From: Blattamonas nauphoetae
Lineage: Eukaryota > Preaxostyla > Oxymonadida
Length of the DNA stretch: 49,049 nucleotides
NCBI GenBank assembly: GCA_033064195.1
Contig: JARBJD010000448.1
Span: 1 to 49,049 of the forward strand
Reading direction: 5' to 3'
Of the stretch, positions 29,681 through 39,134 are shown one piece after another. Below the pieces are notes generated by a model, which searched no databases, was not told the origin of the DNA, and saw only the letters and a list, made by a program, of their open reading frames with translations. The first letter of the stretch is position 1; every line of letters starts with the position of its first letter. Made by a program: the position numbers and the translations under genes.

Positions 29681-30562
29681 ATGAAGAAATCGAATATGGC
29701 TAAACCAGAGGTTTCGCGGAGGGTGGAACCCTTGTCTCTAACAGCATACGTGAATGCTAAATTGAGTGAAGCATCTAGTAGGAATGTGTCTCATGAAGTG
29801 CAATCACAGATTCATCCAGACTTGAATTTCAATCGCAACAGTGTCAATGTCCTCGTTGGAAATAGAGGAAGTGGGAAAACATTCAATGCTCTTCGAGAGG
29901 TTGCAAAACTCCAAAATGTTCAGGTCAGAAATGAATTGTTTCACTTGTTTGTCTTCGTCACTGATAAGAACATTGATCCGACTTTCGATAAATTCAAACC
30001 AATATTGAACGTTCCTTATGTGAAAGTCAAATACGATGAAGCACTTCCATTTCTGTTGGAACTCTCAGAATCGAAAGCTGCGTATGAAGAAATTATGGAC
30101 AATCAATGGCAGAATAAAATTGCTGATGAATGCAGAGAGAATCTCTTTGACTCACTTTACATTGATGACTTCTCAGTGAAGAATCTCCAAACGATTATCC
30201 TTCTTGATGACTGTCGTAGAATCCTTGGGGAACGTAGAGCATCCAAAAATAGAATGACAATGATGGACTTATTATTGGAAAATCGACAACCAAAGTTCAC
30301 ATTCTTTCTGACGATGCATGAGCTCTTCAGTTTGTCAGCAGACATGAAGTCAAACATTGATTCAATGTGGATCTTTGGAGGATTCAACAAAGAACGAATC
30401 AGTCGAGTCTATCCTCAGTTGAACTCTCCAATTGATATTCGACAATTCTGGAATGTCTACCAAAGGAAACAGAAGTGTGAAGCAATCATTCTTCGATACA
30501 ATACTGATGGAGTAGCACTGACTGAGATCAACAAAGAAGGGTTAAACCGGACTGTCCGATAA
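29681..30562 (+). CDS. A32/FtsK-HerA-like genome-packaging ATPase, 293 aa
   Basis: Walker A GNRGSGKT lies at about residues 60-67, Walker B IILLDDC near 172, and the FFLTMHELF segment follows. It would pump element DNA into a capsid. It is 12 residues longer than the element-1 copy because of an amino-terminal 36-nt insert (NMAKPEVSRRVE after MKKS). Translation could in principle also start at the internal Met within that insert. The 3' end overlaps the integrase gene by about 20 bases, tail-to-tail, as in element 1. Confidence 0.9.
   Translation: MKKSNMAKPEVSRRVEPLSLTAYVNAKLSEASSRNVSHEVQSQIHPDLNFNRNSVNVLVGNRGSGKTFNALREVAKLQNVQVRNELFHLFVFVTDKNIDPTFDKFKPILNVPYVKVKYDEALPFLLELSESKAAYEEIMDNQWQNKIADECRENLFDSLYIDDFSVKNLQTIILLDDCRRILGERRASKNRMTMMDLLLENRQPKFTFFLTMHELFSLSADMKSNIDSMWIFGGFNKERISRVYPQLNSPIDIRQFWNVYQRKQKCEAIILRYNTDGVALTEINKEGLNRTVR
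29693..29728 (+). repeat. 36-nt in-frame mini-insert in the ATPase gene
   Basis: Element 1 goes directly from MKKS to PLSLTAYV. Here 36 nt are added. It can fold as TGG-CTAAA-CCA followed by an imperfect GGTTTC...GGAACC stem. Its sequence is only loosely like the other inserts, but length and frame are the same. Confidence 0.6.
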
Positions 30563-32833
30563 TTCTTGAATAAGGTTTCCAATCGAGTCAGTCAGCGCTC
30601 GAATTGATTCTTCAATGTCTGATAATCTCTGATCAATCGAGAGTGAATTAGGAGGAGTGGAAGCATCAACATATCGTTTCCTCAGTGCAATCTCACCTCT
30701 TATTTTTGTTATTCTGTATCCATCGATTTGGATCATCCTATTCAGTTTCTGAGTTGTGTACTCATTCAGTTCTTTTTTATTCTTCTCCAAGTATCTCTGA
30801 AAGTCGTGGATGTTTGTGAACTCTTTCTGCTCAGGATCAAACGGTTCTAATATTTTCAGTGATGACATTTCAATGAAATAAAAATATCTGAAACATTTTT
30901 GAGATTCGATTAAATTAAATTCAGCAATGAACTCTGGAGTTAAGTCGTCAATAGAGTCTGCATGGAACTTGGTGTGCTGAATTGGGACATAGACAACTTT
31001 TGACAGACATGTGAGTCCATTCAGTAGAGTAGCTACGACATTACCGTGTTTGTATTCGATGAATTTCCCCACGAATTGAAACTGTCTTCGCTTCTTCTGA
31101 AACTTGGCAACAGTCTTGTCTAAATCAAGGTGAATTAGTAGAATGTTTCCTGGTTTGTATTTCCATAACATCTGTGTAGTCTGTTGTCTTTGGATGGCCT
31201 TCAATTGTTCTTCACAACTGGAGATGTACAGTGCTTCAATTTCACGATTGTTTTGTGCTTGCTGTGGAGTGAATTTGTTCCAGTACGCTCGATGTGGAGT
31301 CATGTTGTAGTATTCCACCATCTGATTCATCAGTGAATGATTGGCCATTTGTGTTGCATTGTCTTGGAATCCATCTCTGATTGTTCTGATCACTCGATCA
31401 ACAATTCGATTGTGATTTGTGAATGGCGAACTTGTGAAATATGTGCTGACATTCAGATCCTTGAAAAACTCTGATGCTTCTCTACTTGTCCATGCTGCTT
31501 CACCATCTCCTCGAATGTTGTTGACATGAACTCCACGATGATTTATCAGATCATTGATTGCAGTCTTGACTTTGCTCCATGATTTATCCAGAACTGGAAT
31601 GACTACCAGGTATTTTGTGTTGATGTTAATGGCAAAGAGATAGATCTGCAACACTGTTTTCGACGTTGGTGATTGGATAAATACAAGATCAATTTCCCAG
31701 GATCCAAACTTGGGAGAAAAGTATGGTCGATCACAATTCTGAGGAACCTTTCTGTCTGATGTCTTCTGTGGATCACCTGTAATTGCTTTCGACATGAACT
31801 GCATTTTTGATCGAAAAGGATACAATATTTTTTCTGTTGTTTTAGGAATTGTTGGTGGATCAATTCTCATTCTGTCACTTCCTTTTTCTCTCTGAATCTT
31901 CCTCGGATGTGCAACACTCCATCTGTGATCAAATTCCTCATACCAATCCTGAAATGATCTTCCTCCGAATGGGATTTGTTTTGTGTGAGTCAGAATGAAG
32001 TCAAGATCTTCGTTCGCAATCTTTCTGTTTATCGAGGCTCGAACGAATGTGTCTCTGTTCATTTTATTTGCATCCAGAATGTGTGATGTAATAAAGTGTT
32101 CCATTTGCTTTTGATTGTTCAGTATTGAGTTCTCAGCTTTGATCTGTTCATCTTCTGAATCGTTTCTCTGTTGATGATCAAACAATCCTTTCATATGTTC
32201 CAACTTTTTGAGCACTTGCTGTGTCGTCGGTTCGTAGTGTCTGATCTCTCTCACAGGGTGTTTGGACGCAGTTGTTCTGATTGACATTGGTGGATTGGGA
32301 ATAATGACATCATCCTCCTCCTCTTCAAATCTCCTCTCCTTCATTGGATATTCATATTCAAACCCCATTGATTTCAAGTTTCTCATCTGTCCAGGAATAT
32401 CCAGGTCTTCAGGCGATTCAATTACTATTGGTCTCTGCACTGGTGTTGGGATTGGAATTGGTCTTGCCTCTGCAGGCCTTCGAATCCGTGGTGAAAAATT
32501 CACTCCCTGATTCACCTCGTGATGATAAAATTGATATGCTTCGTATGCAAGTTTAGCAGTACTATCCCGAATACGAATTCCTAGGAAGTTGCTTACAAAT
32601 TGTTGAACTACTCTACTTCCATCAGATAGTACTAATTCAGGAGAGAAACCTCCATTGAACCAATCCTCGAAGTATGTTTCATCATTTCCATAAAATGGTC
32701 CATTAGAATCAGCGCCATGATAGACAGGTAAAACGTTAGTTAAAGTCCATTTCTTTTCGACTATTTCGTTTTTAGAATGCTGTGTGCACCGAAGGAGTCT
32801 ATTCACTATTGTATTGATCTGTCGTGTGTTCAT
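30542..32833 (-). CDS. RVE-family integrase, 763 aa
   Basis: The core is like element 1: WEIDLVFI, IRGDGEAAW and NRIVDRVIRTIRD, the second and third acidic positions being separated by 35 residues, which is the RVE spacing. The third position is Asp in both copies, so it is a trait of this family. The carboxyl part has an SH3-like basic domain (KPGNILLIHLDLDK...FQFVGKFIEYKHG). The first ~130 residues differ greatly from element 1 while keeping landmarks such as NDETYFEDWFNGG. The enzyme should recognise the AG...CT ends and make the 6-bp duplication. Confidence 0.88.
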   Translation of the reverse strand: MNTRQINTIVNRLLRCTQHSKNEIVEKKWTLTNVLPVYHGADSNGPFYGNDETYFEDWFNGGFSPELVLSDGSRVVQQFVSNFLGIRIRDSTAKLAYEAYQFYHHEVNQGVNFSPRIRRPAEARPIPIPTPVQRPIVIESPEDLDIPGQMRNLKSMGFEYEYPMKERRFEEEEDDVIIPNPPMSIRTTASKHPVREIRHYEPTTQQVLKKLEHMKGLFDHQQRNDSEDEQIKAENSILNNQKQMEHFITSHILDANKMNRDTFVRASINRKIANEDLDFILTHTKQIPFGGRSFQDWYEEFDHRWSVAHPRKIQREKGSDRMRIDPPTIPKTTEKILYPFRSKMQFMSKAITGDPQKTSDRKVPQNCDRPYFSPKFGSWEIDLVFIQSPTSKTVLQIYLFAININTKYLVVIPVLDKSWSKVKTAINDLINHRGVHVNNIRGDGEAAWTSREASEFFKDLNVSTYFTSSPFTNHNRIVDRVIRTIRDGFQDNATQMANHSLMNQMVEYYNMTPHRAYWNKFTPQQAQNNREIEALYISSCEEQLKAIQRQQTTQMLWKYKPGNILLIHLDLDKTVAKFQKKRRQFQFVGKFIEYKHGNVVATLLNGLTCLSKVVYVPIQHTKFHADSIDDLTPEFIAEFNLIESQKCFRYFYFIEMSSLKILEPFDPEQKEFTNIHDFQRYLEKNKKELNEYTTQKLNRMIQIDGYRITKIRGEIALRKRYVDASTPPNSLSIDQRLSDIEESIRALTDSIGNLIQELSDSPV
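32461..32496 (-). repeat. 36-nt mini-insert-like sequence in the integrase gene
   Basis: The counterpart of 8124-8159: TTTCACCACGGATTCGAAGG followed by CCTGCAGAGGCAAGAC in the sense strand. Shared by both elements, so it was acquired before they split. Confidence 0.6.
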
Positions 32834-32856
32834 TTATTCAAAAATAAAGTTTGTGT

Positions 32857-35800
32857 TTATTCAATTATATAATCAGTTGCTTTCAGTCCATGAATGAATG
32901 GAGGACACGATTCATTGTCAAGTACGATTGCCTTCAGATGAATTCCACTAAGACTGAGTTTCTGCTGTTGTATTTTCGCAATCTCAAATCCATTGCTGTC
33001 ATTGTCAGAATGAACTCTTCTCGTTTGAAAGTTCAATGTTGTTGTCACTGTTTTCTCTCCATTCAGGCACTTCACATAGTCATCACTCGTGATGTTTGTT
33101 TTCTTCAGAGACACTCCTTTGATTTTGCATTTCTCATCGAGAGAGTAACACTTGGGTGCAAGACAGATCATCTGTTCACCTTCCTTCTCAATTGCTAATC
33201 CCAACAGTTTCTTCTCATCATCGACACCCTTTTCAGGATTGGGAAACCATTCACATTTGTGTGCATCATAGAATTCTTTGTCAGCAATCACGTGTTCAAA
33301 TTGTTGATGAATACCTGCATGTGGATCTCCACTAATTGCCCAATAAGCAGAATCAGTATCTCCCTCACAGAAGTGAATCTTGTTCATGTCTAGACACTTG
33401 TACATGAAGTTGTAGATGAAATTCAGATACCAGAACTTGGCATTGTCGAGTGTGAACACTGCTTCTTGCAGACATGTTTTGCACGATGCTTTCTCTCTGT
33501 CTTCAATCACAATGTAGTTGTCCTCATTGATCTCTCGAGTCGCCACAAATCCTTTCATCATTTGTTTCAAGTATGTTCTCTTCTCATTGCAGATTGTGAT
33601 TGAGTTGTATTTCTCAGTGTTCATTCCATCGTATCCGTAACTTCCATTCAAGTTGGTCTTACAGAACTGCTCTTTTCCCTTGTTTCCAACCTTCATTGCT
33701 TCTATTCGATCATTCATAAATGATGTCACAAATGGTTCAAATCCAGCATGTCTCGAGAATACCATCACAGTCTTAATGTCATCAATAATGAAGTGGCAAT
33801 AGTCGATGAGGAACCACAGATAGTATGTCGAAAAGAACATATACTGATCGTGTGTGCTCAAGAGTTGAGTCAGCTTCCGTTGTTTGTCATCAGTCTTCAA
33901 TCCATGTTTCTTCATCAACGAATATGTCTTCTCTCCAATGTTCTCTTCTGTTGTATTGACCACAATGTTTCTGAAGATTGGTGGGAAGTTAATGCAATCA
34001 TTGATGTACTTTTCATCGATGTGTCCTTTCAGTTCTGCAACGAACAATGTCTTCTGATTCTTGTCTTCAATGATCTTGCGACATTCTTTATCTCCTGTTG
34101 CGGTGAATAAGCATCGTCCTGGCATGTACATTCTGTGTTTAGTGTACGGATTGTTCTTGTTCTTGATTGATGAAAAAGCACTTGGATAAAGTGAATTAAA
34201 GTCAACACCACAGACGTGAGTCATTTTGTGTTCTGTGTCCTTGGAGATAACTTTTCCATCTTCATATGTGAAGTGATTGATTGGAGTCACGTCTTTGATG
34301 TTCTGTCTGTGCTGAACATTCGACAATCCACCAGTCACTGCTGCTCTCAGTTTATGGTAGGTCTGCTCATGTGTCAGAGTCATCGGTAGTGATTTCCAGA
34401 TGCAATACTTCTTCAGTTGAATTCTCAATCTTGTGAGATGTTCATCTTTGTCTGACTTGTAGGTGTTGCAGTAGTCACAGCAGATCTTCACGTTCTCTTT
34501 TGAATGTCCTTTCGAATTGTCGATTCGATCCAGTGTTGGACGTACTGCTTGTGAGAAGTGACTCTTGCAGATATAGCACACTCTCTTGCACTGTTGAACG
34601 AACCACTCATAGTCTGCTTCAGTGACATTTTTATCAGTACTGCGATGAGCTTTCTGGTCTTGATAGATGTACGATGCAACTTTGTACTTCCAGTATTGCT
34701 TGGTGATTTTTATTTCTCCAGATTGATCCACTCCATTGAAATCATCATCAATATCAAAGTCTTTGTAGGCACACGCATATTTGATTGCTGAAGCATTGGC
34801 TGACAATGAGAGATTATGCAACATGTCCACTTTGTATTGGAAGTTCAGATCAATGAGATTGTCAAGTGGTGCAATCATGCATTCGACGTCTCTGATGTTG
34901 TAGAATTTGAGGTATTCCCAACGGTTCTTGAATCCTTGTTTGTTCCAATCATCAAGATTTAATTGGTATTCAGTATCGGACATTTCACTGTTGTTCAGAC
35001 TGGAATAGAATTCATATTTGGAGAATGGTTCTTGTTTGCTCAGCACTGTGTGGTAGTCTGATGAATCAAATGATTCGTAAGCAAAGAATGATTTCTGAAG
35101 AATGGTGTTTCCTCCGAAGGCTTTGACTGCATTATCCAAAGTCATTGGTCCTGTGTATGACATCATGTCAATGAACCGAAGTACCTGTTGTGTCTTCTCA
35201 TGTCTGATCAATACCTGCTTGTACTTCGTTGTGGATCCAAGAAAGCTCACCACTTTCCAATCCTTGTCAACGAGATCACGGAAGATGAGATTGATGTCAA
35301 ATCTGGAGCTGTTGAATCCAATCACACTGACTTCATTCTGAGAGGGTATTTCCGGGTCTTCGTAGTAGTTGTCCTCTCGAACTGTCTCAGCATATTTGAA
35401 GAGTTCTCTGATCCATTGTTTCACAAAATCCTTTCCATCTCGAAGATCAAAGTAGATCGATTTCACACCTGATTTTGTCTTAATTGCTGATGCAACAGAC
35501 AGTGGTTTCAAATGTGAGATCAACTGTGTGTTGTCATCAGAGAATAGATTGTCAAGAATGAGATCTTCCATCGTTTCGAAATCGTAAGTGATGTAGTACT
35601 GCGTTGGTTTGAATTCGTCTTGTCTTTTGTGTGCCATCAGAAATTCATACGTTCTGTTGTTGAGGATGTGTGGAACATATGGTCGTGGTGTTTTATCAAG
35701 TGAGATCTTCTTCACGTGTTTTCCATCAAGCTCTTTGCACTCTCTGAGATGCTTCTCGTAATATCTCTTGAAGTTTGTATCCTTCACTTGGAATCCTCTC

Positions 35801-37212
35801 GATTGACAGAATGGACAGAGTTTGTATCCAGTTAATTTCTCAGGATCAACAATGAACATCACATGGACGAGAGTTGCAGTGAGAGGAATCATCAGGATGG
35901 GGAGAACTCTTGCATCATCATTTTCGTTGACATACGATTGACTTAGGAAATACTTCTTCTTGTCCTCATCGTATTCATAAATGTGAACTGTGATGTTGAA
36001 CATCATCATCGCTTTCTCAATGTCACAAGCAATATCAAATCCAGGATATTTTCGTAGATGTGGTGTCAATTGATGTGATCTGAGATGTGTGAGATTCATC
36101 CATTTTGCGAACAGTTTGTATGTTTCGGTGTTCCTCATTTTAATGGATATCTTCTTCCTGGGAACTTCAGGAAGAGTGAGGAATGATAGTGCTTGAAAGA
36201 AGCAGATGTTGTACTCAGAATCAATGTACCGAACATTCCTCGTTTTGATGTGTTCAGTGAGAATTGCATTTGCTTTTCCTGCAACTGGAAATCTGTAAAC
36301 AGCAACAAGAATAGAGTGGAATGCAATGTACATTGTCTTTGTATCCATTAGTGTTCTCTCCTGGGATTCTTTGATGAGATTGATTGCATATTTGGAATAC
36401 TCATTGATGTCTCCAGCACTTCTTATCACTGTTGGAAAGCTCTTTGATGTGTTCTCCAATTCTGGTCTGAAGTCTTTGTATGTTGTCTCATCTTTGTCTT
36501 TTCTCTCGATGATTTTACCAAAGTCAATACTAATCTTGAATGGATGATCCTTCTCTTTTTCGAACACTGCTTTGATGAAGTTAGTGATTTCTTCAACATT
36601 CTTCAGATGATTGTGGAAGTACAACTGATATGGTTTTCCATTATCTTCAACCTTCTCGACTTCATTCTTTTTGAACTTCCTTCGTGCATCCATGAGACAA
36701 GAATTGAATGCTGCTTTGTCACGTGGTTCAGCAAGTAGTATACATTCTTCAAATCCATCGAATGTCTGCACTTCTCTCTTTTCCATCTGTTCATTTTTCT
36801 TTTGAATGATTAACAGATTCTTCATCCAATGATCCATCAGTTTCTCTTCGATTGATTTCAGTTTCCATGTCATTCTGAACACTTGCTTTTTCAGTTCATC
36901 TTTGTTCACTCTTGGATTTGCTTTCATGTTCTCAACAATCATTCGGTGAGCAAGTCGATCTTCTGACGCCATCTGTTGTCGAAGTTTAACTTGTTCAATA
37001 AAATCTGGAATGAGATTGAGATCGAGATTCTTTGTTGGATGTGGAAACTCGAGATCTGTGTGTTGAAGCATATTCAGAAGAAATGAACGATGATGTTGAT
37101 AATTTTTGCTGTCTGGAATATACGTTCGACCATCACTAAATTGAAATTGTGCATTCGGAAAGAGATCTCGAATTTCTTGAATTCTTTCCTTGACTGGTTT
37201 TAGCAGTGCCAT
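32857..37212 (-). CDS. polB: Protein-primed type family-B DNA polymerase, 1451 aa
   Basis: Approximate layout: OTU-like segment (NICFFQALSFL near 340, VHVMFI near 455); CPFC zinc pair near 470; exonuclease I YITYDFETME (~541), II VIGFNSSRFD (~631), III FYNIRDVECM (~772); HNH-like block CYIC...TLDRIDNSKGHSKENV...CDYCN (880-917); polymerase A DFNSLYPSAF (~1005), B KTNLNGSYGYDG (~1165), C EGDTDSAYW (~1270), then CYSL. Protein-primed family-B enzymes copy linear genomes with inverted termini, which is how Polintons are thought to replicate. It is longer than many relatives because of the amino-terminal domains. The start follows the T-rich motif and gives the full conserved amino end. Confidence 0.93.
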   Translation of the reverse strand: MALLKPVKERIQEIRDLFPNAQFQFSDGRTYIPDSKNYQHHRSFLLNMLQHTDLEFPHPTKNLDLNLIPDFIEQVKLRQQMASEDRLAHRMIVENMKANPRVNKDELKKQVFRMTWKLKSIEEKLMDHWMKNLLIIQKKNEQMEKREVQTFDGFEECILLAEPRDKAAFNSCLMDARRKFKKNEVEKVEDNGKPYQLYFHNHLKNVEEITNFIKAVFEKEKDHPFKISIDFGKIIERKDKDETTYKDFRPELENTSKSFPTVIRSAGDINEYSKYAINLIKESQERTLMDTKTMYIAFHSILVAVYRFPVAGKANAILTEHIKTRNVRYIDSEYNICFFQALSFLTLPEVPRKKISIKMRNTETYKLFAKWMNLTHLRSHQLTPHLRKYPGFDIACDIEKAMMMFNITVHIYEYDEDKKKYFLSQSYVNENDDARVLPILMIPLTATLVHVMFIVDPEKLTGYKLCPFCQSRGFQVKDTNFKRYYEKHLRECKELDGKHVKKISLDKTPRPYVPHILNNRTYEFLMAHKRQDEFKPTQYYITYDFETMEDLILDNLFSDDNTQLISHLKPLSVASAIKTKSGVKSIYFDLRDGKDFVKQWIRELFKYAETVREDNYYEDPEIPSQNEVSVIGFNSSRFDINLIFRDLVDKDWKVVSFLGSTTKYKQVLIRHEKTQQVLRFIDMMSYTGPMTLDNAVKAFGGNTILQKSFFAYESFDSSDYHTVLSKQEPFSKYEFYSSLNNSEMSDTEYQLNLDDWNKQGFKNRWEYLKFYNIRDVECMIAPLDNLIDLNFQYKVDMLHNLSLSANASAIKYACAYKDFDIDDDFNGVDQSGEIKITKQYWKYKVASYIYQDQKAHRSTDKNVTEADYEWFVQQCKRVCYICKSHFSQAVRPTLDRIDNSKGHSKENVKICCDYCNTYKSDKDEHLTRLRIQLKKYCIWKSLPMTLTHEQTYHKLRAAVTGGLSNVQHRQNIKDVTPINHFTYEDGKVISKDTEHKMTHVCGVDFNSLYPSAFSSIKNKNNPYTKHRMYMPGRCLFTATGDKECRKIIEDKNQKTLFVAELKGHIDEKYINDCINFPPIFRNIVVNTTEENIGEKTYSLMKKHGLKTDDKQRKLTQLLSTHDQYMFFSTYYLWFLIDYCHFIIDDIKTVMVFSRHAGFEPFVTSFMNDRIEAMKVGNKGKEQFCKTNLNGSYGYDGMNTEKYNSITICNEKRTYLKQMMKGFVATREINEDNYIVIEDREKASCKTCLQEAVFTLDNAKFWYLNFIYNFMYKCLDMNKIHFCEGDTDSAYWAISGDPHAGIHQQFEHVIADKEFYDAHKCEWFPNPEKGVDDEKKLLGLAIEKEGEQMICLAPKCYSLDEKCKIKGVSLKKTNITSDDYVKCLNGEKTVTTTLNFQTRRVHSDNDSNGFEIAKIQQQKLSLSGIHLKAIVLDNESCPPFIHGLKATDYIIE

Positions 37213-37255
37213 TTACTACAAATTAAAAAATCCGAAAATAAAAAAAGTTGAGCGT

Positions 37256-37645
37256 TTATTTCTGTTTTCTCTGATGGGGCTTTTTCAGTGCCTTTAACCA
37301 GGAATCAAGTCTAATTCTGAACACTTCACTTCCACCAATCTCTCGATATGTGAATGGAACCAGAACTTTGGTGTACTCACCAACGAGTTCACAATTGTAT
37401 TTCTTCAGTTCATTTTCGACGAATGATTGAGTGTAGTGTCGACGTTTCGCTAAGTGAGGTCTGTTTCCTTGATTCCACAACTTTGGTTTTATTCTCCATT
37501 CAACTCCCTCATGAACATACGTCACCGGCACATTATTTCTGACATACTCAGAGACTAGCGAACAGTTCTCTTCCCTCATTGATTCAATTAATGCTTGTTC
37601 TGAACATACTCGACGTCTTTCGCTGTACATCGCAGTTGGATTCAT
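37256..37645 (-). CDS. 129-aa protein with an internally repeated domain
   Basis: Two halves resemble each other: ENCSLVSEYVRNNVPVTYVHEG...W and YNCELVGEYTKVLVPFTYREIG...W, each about 50 residues with the pattern NC-LV-EY----VP-TY. A duplicated small domain is therefore likely; I do not recognise the family. It lies between the polymerase and 163-aa genes. The inner boundary of the right TIR (37505) falls inside it, and the homologous gene in element 1 is where element 2 inserted. Confidence 0.75.
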   Translation of the reverse strand: MNPTAMYSERRRVCSEQALIESMREENCSLVSEYVRNNVPVTYVHEGVEWRIKPKLWNQGNRPHLAKRRHYTQSFVENELKKYNCELVGEYTKVLVPFTYREIGGSEVFRIRLDSWLKALKKPHQRKQK

Positions 37646-37690
37646 TTAATACAAATTAAAAAATTCAAAAATAAAAAATAACAACGAGTT

Positions 37691-38182
37691 TTATTTCTGT
37701 TGATCATTCTGGAGCATCCAATTTGGTACTTTTCTTTTCACGTACTTCATCCAGATTTTGGCACAGATTGGTCGATAATATTCGAACGATTCTGGTTTCA
37801 TCTTCGAGAAACTTTGAGGTTGTGATCTCAACATGTTCATCACCATTTGACTGATCTGCTCTTTCGATAGTCTGACGTATAACTCCTCCGATGCACAGGA
37901 AAGTTTTCTGACGTTCGCTATTTGACAGATCAGTTGAGGTTGGTTTCGTCGCCATTTCTTTGTGTCATAGTTCATCCAAGTTGGGTTATCGATGTCAACA
38001 TATTTTTGGAATAATTGTTTTAAAGTTTTGAAATTGACAATCAGTTCTGGTTTCCACAATCCTAATTTCATGAGAAATAAGTGATTCTGACTCAGGAAAT
38101 TCATGATATCACTGTCCTTTCGATTGGGATTAGTGTATTCTAAAATTTGTTCAAGTTCTTCGATGAGTTCTAGCTGTGCCAT
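37691..38182 (-). CDS. TIR-borne protein of unknown function, 163 aa (right copy)
   Basis: Identical to the left-TIR protein at 21578-22069. Here it is collinear with the polymerase and 129-aa genes on the minus strand, which is probably the ancestral arrangement, the left copy having arisen through the inverted repeat. The T-rich motif precedes the start. Confidence 0.7.
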   Translation of the reverse strand: MAQLELIEELEQILEYTNPNRKDSDIMNFLSQNHLFLMKLGLWKPELIVNFKTLKQLFQKYVDIDNPTWMNYDTKKWRRNQPQLICQIANVRKLSCASEELYVRLSKEQISQMVMNMLRSQPQSFSKMKPESFEYYRPICAKIWMKYVKRKVPNWMLQNDQQK

Positions 38183-38183
38183 T

Positions 38184-39134
38184 TAGTACAAAATAAAAAA
38201 TTCGAAAAATAAAAAATCTCCTTTGTTTTTTCAAAAGTGAAATTTCTCCATAACTACTGATCCGATTTCAATAATTCTTGCACCAATGAATTCACCGTGT
38301 CGGATATGACCTTAGATGAGAGTTTGATCAAGATCTGAGAACATCGATTTTTCTTCATTTTTTTCAAGTACACCATATGCACCAAAAAATGATATATAGC
38401 AAAAATCAATATTGTTCAAAAATTTTTGTAAAATTGTTTTTATATCATGTTTGACATCCATTCTGTGAAATTTGAAGTTGATTTGACGAACAACTACTGT
38501 TTTCAAAACTTGATTTTGAAGTGTCCCGTAACTTTTTAAAAATCGACCTTAAAACCCCTCTACACAGATATATAGCCAGGGTAAATCCTCGGAAAATTAG
38601 GGACGAATAGTCGAGTGGTAAGTGCACGTACCACTAGGCTAGGAGTCCCAGGTTCGAACCCCGGAGGAAGCAATAATTTGTCCGACGTCGGATTGCAAAA
38701 AATGAGATAAATGTCAGAAACAGGGATCGCAACCCTGGGCCTTAGGGACTTGCCAACACACCAGGCAATAAAACCACCAGCTTCCTCCCTCCCTAAGGTT
38801 TTGCACTTTTTTTGCCTATATGCAAAATCGAGTCCTCTATCGATTGCGAGTGGTTTCGAGTCTGGATCTCTGCTCGTTGTCGAGATACGAGTGTTTTCTC
38901 AAAAGAGGTTCACTTTTTTTCGAACTTTTTTGAATGAAGAATAACTCAGATCTCGACGAATACTCAACCAATTGTCATCTGGTTTCATTTGATCGATGCA
39001 TCACATTGTTCTCGAGATTTTAGTTTTTATTTCAAGAAATTTCTCAATTGGGTTCCCAAATAAGCGTCAAATTAGTCATATTGAAAAAATCAAAAAGTCG
39101 AAAAAAGTGACAAAAATACGTTTATTGGTTATGT
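38184..39134. other. Non-coding part of right TIR with two tRNA-like sequences
   Basis: About 950 bases without a credible protein gene; AT-rich except for the tRNA-like blocks at 38600-38671 (plus strand, good A and B boxes) and about 38709-38778 (minus strand). The mirror image is 20627-21577 in the left TIR. It may hold replication, packaging or Pol III signals. Confidence 0.6.
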
